Shown one piece after another: positions 1 to 5,106 of a stretch of DNA of 6,920 nucleotides. Each line of letters opens with the position of its first letter. Positions within the stretch are counted from its first letter, which is position 1. Origin of the DNA: CAYZJD01 sp964478455 (lineage in GTDB: Bacteria; Acidobacteriota; Terriglobia; Bryobacterales; Bryobacteraceae); contig CAYZJD010000262.1 in NCBI GenBank assembly GCA_964478455.1, positions 1 to 6,920 on the forward strand, written 5' to 3'. The translations under genes and the position numbers were made by a program. A model generated the notes under the pieces. That model had not been told where the DNA came from. It did no database searches and saw only the letters and a list, made by a program, of their open reading frames with translations.

Positions 1-1324
1 CTGGAAGCTCCACCCTCGCCTCCAGCTCTACTACGGCCTGCGCTATTCCCCCGACACCGCGCCCGTCGAAGTCCACGGAATGGACGTGATTCCGTACGGC
101 TGTGACTGCAACAACTTCAGCCCGCGCTTCTCCCTTGCCCTCGACCTCGGCGGCGGCTGGCTGTCGCGGGCCTCCTACACCCTCTCCTTCGGACAGATCC
201 CGCAGGTGACGTATCAGCAGGTTCGCAACAACCCGCCGCACGTGCGCTACATTCAGGCGCAGAATCCGGACCTGGTGAATCCTCTGCGCGGCGTGGATCT
301 CAGCAACGCGAACGGCCGCTACTCGCCGACGTTGCTCTCGCCGGACCTCGTCTCGCCGTACGCGCACCAGTACAACCTGGCGCTGGAGAGGAAGGTCCGG
401 CACGCCACCCTCCGCCTCGGTTACGTCGGCAGCCGCACCATCAAGCTGATCAACTCGTTCGTCATGAACCGCGCCGATCCCGTGCCCGGCATCCCCCTCA
501 CCACCGCCACCGTGGATCAGCGGCGCCCCGACCCCCGATACTACGAAGTGAAGCACATCATCAACGGCGGCATCGCCTACCTGGACGCGGCCCAGGCCAG
601 CTTCGAGATGCCGCTGGCGCGGGGCCTCTCCTGGGGCGCGGCGTACACGTTCGGAAAAGCGATCGATGAAGGTCCCGACTACTCCTCGACCGCCGCCAAC
701 GCCGACTTGCTTACGGCGCGGAGTCAGTGGCAGTACGACTCGTTCAAGGACAAGAAGGGCCTGAGTAACTTCGACTCCACCCATGCCTTCTCGCTTTACT
801 ACAACTACGATCTGCCCCCTCTCCCGGGCTCACGCATGGGCTGGCTGCTCAACGGCTGGCAGCTTTCCGGCGCCGCCCTCCTGAAGTCCGGCACCCCGCT
901 GACCCTCTATCTCGGCTCGGACGCCCCCGGCTTCGGCAACGTGGATGGCGGGCCGAGCGACCGGCCGCACATCCTTGATCCCTCCATTCTCGGCCGCACC
1001 ATCGGCGACCCCAACACCGCGCCGCTCATCCTTACCCGTGACCGGTTCGCCTTCATGGCCCCGGGCGACCACCGCGGCTCGCTCGGCCGCGGCACCTTCC
1101 GCAAGTCGGGTATCGCCAACCTGAACACAGCGCTGACCAAGCAGTGGCGGCTGAGCGGAAAACGCGAATGGACGGCGCTCCTTCGCGGCGAGGCCTACAA
1201 TCTCACCAACACGCCCCAGTTCGACGAGCCCCAGCGCAACCTCACCTCGCCCAGTTTCGGCCGCATCACGAATACGCTCAACGACGGCCGCATCTTTCAA
1301 CTCGGCCTGCGGCTGATCCTGTAA
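1..1324 (+). CDS. Oar-like TonB-dependent receptor beta-barrel, C-terminal part (5' end outside window)
   Basis: This is the C-terminal part of an outer-membrane beta-barrel of the Oar / carboxypeptidase-regulatory-like TonB-receptor type. Codons are open from base 2, well before the first ATG at 80, so the gene starts upstream of the window; about 441 residues are visible. The opening WKLHPRLQLYYGLRYS is a typical barrel strand of this family. Further landmarks are PYAHQYNLALERKV, LRLGYVGSR, GLSNFDSTHAFSLYYNYDLP, LLNGWQLSGAALLKSGTPLT and the closing FGRITNTLNDGRIFQLGLRL. The N-terminal signal, regulatory-like domain and plug are not in the window, so the substrate cannot be read. Acidobacteriota carry many such paralogues, generally linked to uptake of large substrates or polymers. 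The last residue is Leu, where outer-membrane barrels usually end in Phe or Trp. A terminator-like hairpin follows within 40 bp, so the gene probably ends its own transcript. The family call is firm; the role is open. Confidence 0.9.
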   Translation, partial: WKLHPRLQLYYGLRYSPDTAPVEVHGMDVIPYGCDCNNFSPRFSLALDLGGGWLSRASYTLSFGQIPQVTYQQVRNNPPHVRYIQAQNPDLVNPLRGVDLSNANGRYSPTLLSPDLVSPYAHQYNLALERKVRHATLRLGYVGSRTIKLINSFVMNRADPVPGIPLTTATVDQRRPDPRYYEVKHIINGGIAYLDAAQASFEMPLARGLSWGAAYTFGKAIDEGPDYSSTAANADLLTARSQWQYDSFKDKKGLSNFDSTHAFSLYYNYDLPPLPGSRMGWLLNGWQLSGAALLKSGTPLTLYLGSDAPGFGNVDGGPSDRPHILDPSILGRTIGDPNTAPLILTRDRFAFMAPGDHRGSLGRGTFRKSGIANLNTALTKQWRLSGKREWTALLRGEAYNLTNTPQFDEPQRNLTSPSFGRITNTLNDGRIFQLGLRLIL

Positions 1325-1360
1325 CCCCCAAAAGGGGTCAGCCTGATCTGCCCCATTTTT
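1325..1360 (+). terminator. Hairpin with T-tract after the receptor gene
   Basis: Directly after the stop codon, AAAAGGGG (1330-1337), a bulged T and CAG (1339-1341 region) can pair with CTG, CCCC (1351-1354) and TTTT across a short loop; the element ends ATTTTT at 1360. This fits a rho-independent terminator for the receptor gene. CCCC at 1326-1329 can instead pair with GGGG at 1334-1337 over an AAAA loop, which would exclude the larger stem. The near-palindrome could also be a copy of a dispersed intergenic repeat; one window cannot tell. Confidence 0.6.
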
Positions 1361-1447
1361 CCGAAGCGGCACTCGATCGTTCCGGCTCGGCTTGAATCGG
1401 CCCCCGTAGGATCTCCGTGAGCCCCCGCGCCGCCCCCGCTGTTCACC

Positions 1448-1453
1448 TATAAT
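1448..1453 (+). promoter_or_regulatory. TATAAT box (-10) for the phosphatase gene
   Basis: A perfect TATAAT stands out in GC-rich sequence and ends 7 bp before the TTG start at 1461. A transcript from it would begin at about 1460, giving a leaderless or nearly leaderless mRNA. There is no convincing -35 hexamer 16-18 bp upstream (that stretch is all G and C) and no TGn extension. The box could therefore need an activator, or be fortuitous. Confidence 0.5.
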
Positions 1454-1460
1454 CAGAAAA

Positions 1461-2177
1461 TTGAAACTCGAAGCGTTCGGGGCGAGCCACGTCGGAAGCG
1501 TCCGCGCGAACAACGAAGATTACTTCCTCATCCTCCCTGAAATCGGCCTTTACCTCGTTGCCGACGGCATGGGCGGCGCGCGAGCGGGGGAACATGCCTC
1601 ACGCATGGCCGCGGAAACCGTGGCCGACCATCTGCGCTCATCCGGCGCGCGCAGCGCCGAGGCGGTGCAGGCGGCATTCGAGGAGGCGCACCGGCGGGTC
1701 CGCGAGGCGGCGGCGGCTGACGACAGTCTTCAAGGAATGGGCACCACCCTGGTGGCGGCGCTCGAAGCCGGCGACCGGCTCCTGATCACCAGCGTCGGCG
1801 ACAGCCGCGCCTACCTGCTGGAGAACGGGCAGTTGCGGCTCCTCACCGTGGACCAGACCTGGGTCCAGGAGGTCGGCAGGCCCCTCGGCATCGAGGAAAG
1901 CGAACTGCGCAACCATCCCATGCGCCATGTCCTCACCATGGCCATCGGGGCCGCCGCCCCGCTGCGCACCCGCCAGCAGGAGATCGACCTCCGGCCGGGC
2001 TTGCAGGTCCTCTTGTCAAGCGACGGCCTCCATGGCGTGGTCGATCCGGATACGATCGCCGATGCCCTAAATTCCGGGCAATCTTCCGAAGCTACGTGCC
2101 ACTATCTTATCGACGCCGCGGTTCGGGCCGGCGGCCCGGATAACATCACCGTAGTGCTGCTGCGCGTCGCCGGGTAG
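1461..2177 (+). CDS. PP2C-family (PPM-type) Ser/Thr protein phosphatase
   Basis: This is a compact 238-residue, single-domain cytoplasmic protein phosphatase of the metal-dependent PPM/PP2C family, the usual length for bacterial Stp-type enzymes. It would remove phosphate from Ser/Thr residues added by Hanks-type kinases, using two Mn/Mg ions. The motifs appear in order: GSVRANNED (residues 12-20), VADGMGG (33-39), GMGTT (92-96), VGDSRAYLL (112-120), LTMAIG (158-163), LLSSDGL (184-190) and GGPDNITVV (224-232). The metal-binding aspartates correspond to D20, D35, D188 and D227, so the enzyme looks active. The LTRALG-type motif has Met in place of Arg. There is no signal peptide, membrane segment or kinase domain. 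The start is TTG at 1461, chosen because the family N-terminus begins there and there is no in-frame ATG nearby. No Shine-Dalgarno is visible, and a TATAAT box lies just upstream. The next gene begins 34 bp downstream on the same strand. No partner kinase is in the window. Confidence 0.94.
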   Translation: MKLEAFGASHVGSVRANNEDYFLILPEIGLYLVADGMGGARAGEHASRMAAETVADHLRSSGARSAEAVQAAFEEAHRRVREAAAADDSLQGMGTTLVAALEAGDRLLITSVGDSRAYLLENGQLRLLTVDQTWVQEVGRPLGIEESELRNHPMRHVLTMAIGAAAPLRTRQQEIDLRPGLQVLLSSDGLHGVVDPDTIADALNSGQSSEATCHYLIDAAVRAGGPDNITVVLLRVAG

Positions 2178-2211
2178 CACGGAATCGCCCGCGGCTTCCG
2201 TCCGGAAATCG

Positions 2212-2868
2212 ATGGGCACGAGACTTGTCTTTTACCTGATCCCCCTCAGCCTGCTGGCGCAATCCCCGCCGGAGGCCGGCGCGCTTCACGTTCGCATCCT
2301 CACCGGCCAAGGAGCCGTGCATGCTCCCGGCGCGACTTCCCGTGACTCGCTGGCCGTCGAGGTCAGCGATGAGGCGGGCCGCCCCGTCCAAGGCGCGGCG
2401 GTAAGCTTCCGGCTCCCGCAAACCGGCCCTGGCGGACTGTTCGCCAATGGCTTGCCGACGGAAATCGTCATCACCGGGCCGGACGGCCGCGCCGCCGTGG
2501 GCCGCATGCGGTGGAACCGGACTCCCGGTCCCTTCCAGATCCGCGTCACCGCAGCAAAGGGCCCGCTGCGAGCCGGCTTGCTGGTCCATCAGTCAATCGC
2601 CGGCGGCCGCAGTGACGCGGCGCCCGGGACGCCTGCCGCTGCCGGACCGCAGCCACCTTTGGCCGGCGCTCCGGGAGCGATCGTGCTGCCGCCGTACAAG
2701 CCCCGCCGCCGCTGGCTCACTCCCATGCTCGTTGCGGCGGGTGTCGCCGCCGGTGCAGTCGGGGCCGGGCTCGCCTTCGGTCGCAGGGACGCCTCTGCCG
2801 CCGGCGGGGCCTCCCAGCCGCCGCTCAGCGTCGGGCCGCCGGCCATCACCATCGAGGCCCCGAAATGA
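2212..2868 (+). CDS. Ig-like domain envelope protein with glycine-rich membrane segment
   Basis: This 218-residue protein is probably exported; I do not recognise a named family. A hydrophobic N-terminus (residues 5-16, LVFYLIPLSLLA) looks like a signal peptide ending near residue 18. Residues about 24-125 read as one Ig-like beta-sandwich of the invasin/Big_1 or carboxypeptidase-regulatory kind: LAVEVSDEAGRPVQGAAVSF, then ITGPDGRAAVGRMRW, then PGPFQIRVTAA. A Pro/Ala/Gly-rich linker (131-162) leads to one hydrophobic segment (168-189) with GxxxG spacing (G177/G181, G186/G190). This segment is flanked by RRR (165-167) and RR (191-192). A short tail follows. The likely layout is an Ig domain outside the cytoplasm, anchored by the glycine-rich helix, which may self-associate. 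The basic residues on both sides leave the topology uncertain. GGAAA lies only 3 nt before the ATG, so the ribosome site is weak. The stop overlaps the next start (ATGA). Confidence 0.75.
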   Translation: MGTRLVFYLIPLSLLAQSPPEAGALHVRILTGQGAVHAPGATSRDSLAVEVSDEAGRPVQGAAVSFRLPQTGPGGLFANGLPTEIVITGPDGRAAVGRMRWNRTPGPFQIRVTAAKGPLRAGLLVHQSIAGGRSDAAPGTPAAAGPQPPLAGAPGAIVLPPYKPRRRWLTPMLVAAGVAAGAVGAGLAFGRRDASAAGGASQPPLSVGPPAITIEAPK

Positions 2869-3650
2869 AGCGCCTTTCGGCCACACTGCTTCTCGCAGCC
2901 GCGCTCGCCTGCGCTCAGCCGGCCATCGATCCTCCCGTCGTCGGCTACTTCCGCGACGCCCGCGCCGTGGCCCGCCCCGTCTATGGCGTGGCCGGCAGCT
3001 TCGTTCTCGGTGCCCCATTGGACTTCACCGTTCTGGCGGCCTCCTCCTCCGGCCTCGCCACCTTCGTCAACACCCCGGATCGCCTGCTTCAGATCAACGA
3101 ACGGGGCCGCATTGTCCGCGAATGGGTTTCCCACGGGACCGCCCTGCTGGCCTCCTCCGAAGACGGGTCGGCGGCCCTCGCCTGGCTCCCTGCGACCAGC
3201 CAGTTGCTCCTCTGGAGCGAAGCGCCTCCCCCTCGCCGCGGAACGCGCCTCCTCACCATCGACCCGCTTCAAATCGCGGGCACCGTCGTCTCCGTCGGCT
3301 TTCGCAGCGGGCGCCGCCCAGCGCTTCTCATTCAGCGTGACGCCGGCATGTGGCTCGCCCAGCTCTCCCCATCCACCGGGAGCTTCGAGCGCGAGGAGCC
3401 GCTGGCGCCTGTCACCTCTCCCGCCCTTCTTCTCCCCGCCGGCGGAATCCTCTATGGAGCCGGCCGGGAACTCGTGTTGATGGCTGCTAACGGCTCCGAG
3501 CGCAGGCTCGCCGTTGGCGGAGCGGTCTCGAGCCTCGCCGCCATGGGCGACGGCTGGATCCACGTCGCGCTTGCCGGCGGAGAGCACTACGCCCTGCGCC
3601 TGACAAACAGCGAACTCGCCCTCTACCGCATTCCCGAGGCGGCCCCATGA
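2865..3650 (+). CDS. Secreted protein with propeller-like repeats, unknown function
   Basis: This 261-residue exported protein has no function I can name. It has a clear signal peptide (MKRLSATLLLAAALACAQPA), with cleavage probably at ACA|Q near residue 18. A Cys at position 17 raises a lipoprotein option, but the lipobox is poor, with Ala at -3. The mature part is mostly beta strands in about five roughly 40-residue units, each pairing a small hydrophobic strand with a second strand: FTVLAASSSG/LLQINERG, ALLASSEDGSAALAWL/LLLWSE, VVSVGFRSG/MWLAQLS, ALLLPAGGILYGAG/ELVLMAANG and VSSLAAMGDGWIHVAL/ALYRIPE. This resembles part of a WD40/NHL-like beta-propeller that could serve as a binding platform. 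The propeller call is inference. The start is set by the ATGA overlap with the previous gene and by GAGG (2854-2857) 7 nt upstream. It ends in a second ATGA overlap with the next gene, so translation of the three genes is likely coupled. Confidence 0.78.
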   Translation: MKRLSATLLLAAALACAQPAIDPPVVGYFRDARAVARPVYGVAGSFVLGAPLDFTVLAASSSGLATFVNTPDRLLQINERGRIVREWVSHGTALLASSEDGSAALAWLPATSQLLLWSEAPPPRRGTRLLTIDPLQIAGTVVSVGFRSGRRPALLIQRDAGMWLAQLSPSTGSFEREEPLAPVTSPALLLPAGGILYGAGRELVLMAANGSERRLAVGGAVSSLAAMGDGWIHVALAGGEHYALRLTNSELALYRIPEAAP

Positions 3651-5035
3651 AACCTGCGCTTCTTCTCGCCTTGCTGCTCGCGCCATGGTCCCTGGCGGCC
3701 GAGATCAGGCTCTTTGCCATCGTCGATGGCGTCGAGCAGCCCGTCGGCGAGTCTTACATCGTCGGCTCCGTTCCGATCGGCGATTCGCTCGACACGAAGT
3801 TCCGCATTAGGAACGTGTCCGAGTCCGCGCTGGTGCTGCACGGGCTGAGCGTTTCCGGAGTGGGTTTCCACTTCCCCAAGGACAAGGACAACCCGGTGCT
3901 GCCGCTCGAGATGGCCGCCGGAGGAACCGTCGGTTTCCATGTCCCCTTCCAGCCGCTCTCCTCGGGCTCCTTCAGCGCCAACCTCAACATCAACGGCGTC
4001 CGCATGACAATCCTCTACGGCACGGCCGCCGTGGGCGTGACCGTTTCCCTGGTTCAGGATTCCGGTAAAACCTCGCTCAACGCCGGCGACACCATCGACT
4101 TCGGCAAGGTATTCATCGGCTCAAAGATTGCCTGCCGCTTCGAGATTGCGAACCCGGCGGGCGTCGCGCTGACGGTGAGGCGACTCGCCGTCACGGGGAC
4201 GGTATTCAAGGACCCAGTAGACCTAAGAGCGCCATTTGTGCTCGAGCCGGGCGGGACCGCCTCTTTCGAAGTCACGTTCGAGCCGGTCGCCGCCGTCCAA
4301 GCCCAAGGCACCCTCGAGCTCGATTCCCGCGTCTATGTNNNNNNNNNNTTCGGCGTCGAGCCCCCCCAGCCCCGGATTCTGCTCGAGTCTGCGACCTTGG
4401 GAGCCCGACAGCAAGCGAAGGTGAGCGTCGGGCTGGAACCCGCGCCCGCCCATGACGTGCAAGGCGAGCTTACGGGTGAACTGGCGCTCGAGCTGAAGCC
4501 CTCCGTCTCCACCAAGGGCGATCCCGCCGTCCTGTTCCTCGCCTCCGGCGGCAAGTCAATCAAGTTCCGCGTCGCCGCCGGTCTCGACGCCGCCCGTTTC
4601 GGCGACCGCGCCGACGCCGAGTTCCAGACGGGTACCACCGCTGGCACGTTCGTGCTCACCGCCAAACTCGGCAAACACACAGTGCAGACCCAGGCCGAGA
4701 TTCCCCCCGCCGCCGTTGTGGTAAACGACACGAGAATCGTCCGCTCGGCCACCGGCTTTGAGGTCCGCGTAACCGGCTTCGATACCTCCCGCACCGCCTC
4801 GCGCGTCGCCTTCACCTTTTATGACCGCGACTTCAATGTCGTCTCGCCCGGCGCTGTCTCCACCGATGTCGCCGCACCGTTCCGGCACTACTTCGATAAC
4901 ACCGACCTGGGCGGCATGTTCCTCCTCCGCGCGGTCTTCCAGGTCAGCGGCGACCCGCTCAAGATCATCGCCGTCGTCGCCGAACTCACCAACGCCCACG
5001 GCGCGACCAAGACCGAGCGAATCGGCATCCCCTAG
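3647..5035 (+). CDS. Secreted protein with two ASH/choice-of-anchor D-like domains
   Basis: This 462-residue exported protein (462 as assembled) has signal peptide MKPALLLALLLAPWSLAA, cleaved near residue 17-18. Two Ig-like domains of the ASH/choice-of-anchor D kind follow. The first, about 25-134, has KFRIRNVSESALVLHGLSV, PLEMAAGGTVGFHVPFQP and SFSANLNINGV. The second, about 146-240, has DFGKVFIGSKIACRFEIANP, LTVRRLAVTGTVF, LEPGGTASFEVTFEP and GTLELDSRVY, closing at FGVEPP. Residues 245-355 form a further beta-rich region. Residues 363-458 form a third sandwich-like unit (GFEVRVTGFDTSRTASRVAF ... NTDLGGMFLLRAVFQVSGDP ... AVVAELTNAHG) that resembles, from memory, C-termini of Solibacter-type secreted proteins. 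These folds bind other proteins or the cell surface; no catalytic motif is visible. The start is fixed by an ATGA overlap and GAGG (3636-3639) 7 nt upstream. Ten N bases interrupt codons 231-234; the frame agrees on both sides. The gene ends 71 bp from a convergent hsp70-like gene. Confidence 0.82.
   Translation: MKPALLLALLLAPWSLAAEIRLFAIVDGVEQPVGESYIVGSVPIGDSLDTKFRIRNVSESALVLHGLSVSGVGFHFPKDKDNPVLPLEMAAGGTVGFHVPFQPLSSGSFSANLNINGVRMTILYGTAAVGVTVSLVQDSGKTSLNAGDTIDFGKVFIGSKIACRFEIANPAGVALTVRRLAVTGTVFKDPVDLRAPFVLEPGGTASFEVTFEPVAAVQAQGTLELDSRVYXXXXFGVEPPQPRILLESATLGARQQAKVSVGLEPAPAHDVQGELTGELALELKPSVSTKGDPAVLFLASGGKSIKFRVAAGLDAARFGDRADAEFQTGTTAGTFVLTAKLGKHTVQTQAEIPPAAVVVNDTRIVRSATGFEVRVTGFDTSRTASRVAFTFYDRDFNVVSPGAVSTDVAAPFRHYFDNTDLGGMFLLRAVFQVSGDPLKIIAVVAELTNAHGATKTERIGIP
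4339..4348. other. Assembly gap or masked bases (10 N) inside the ASH-domain gene
   Basis: There are ten N bases between codon TAT (Tyr230) and TTC (Phe235). The first hidden codon is GTN, always Val. The other three codons are unknown. The reading frame is the same on both sides, and four residues between the Tyr strand and FGVEPP suit the last strand of this domain type. The run may therefore be true length rather than an arbitrary spacer. Confidence 0.97.
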
Positions 5036-5106
5036 AAAACCGGTGACAGGCTACGCTTTCCCCTGCCGCCACGAGCACGTCTCCACAAGATCAGGCCCGC
5101 GAGAGT

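Noticed and set aside
830..1513. Minus-strand open frame (227 codons) crossing the receptor end, the hairpin and the phosphatase start
   Set aside because: It covers a terminator-like hairpin and the 5' end of a definite PP2C gene and has no recognisable family pattern.
2447..3340. Plus-strand open frame (297 codons) in another frame across the Ig-like and propeller-like genes
   Set aside because: Its product is dominated by Arg, Pro and Ser and shows no domain. It conflicts with the well-supported genes at 2212-2868 and 2865-3650.
2589..3686. Minus-strand open frame (365 codons) opposite the Ig-like and propeller-like genes
   Set aside because: The plus-strand genes have signal peptides, ribosome sites and coupled starts. 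The antisense product is Gly/Arg/Ala-rich low complexity typical of GC-rich shadows.
5036..5106. Terminator between the convergent genes
   Set aside because: Only a weak 4-bp stem (CAGG with CCTG) and no T-tract on either strand.
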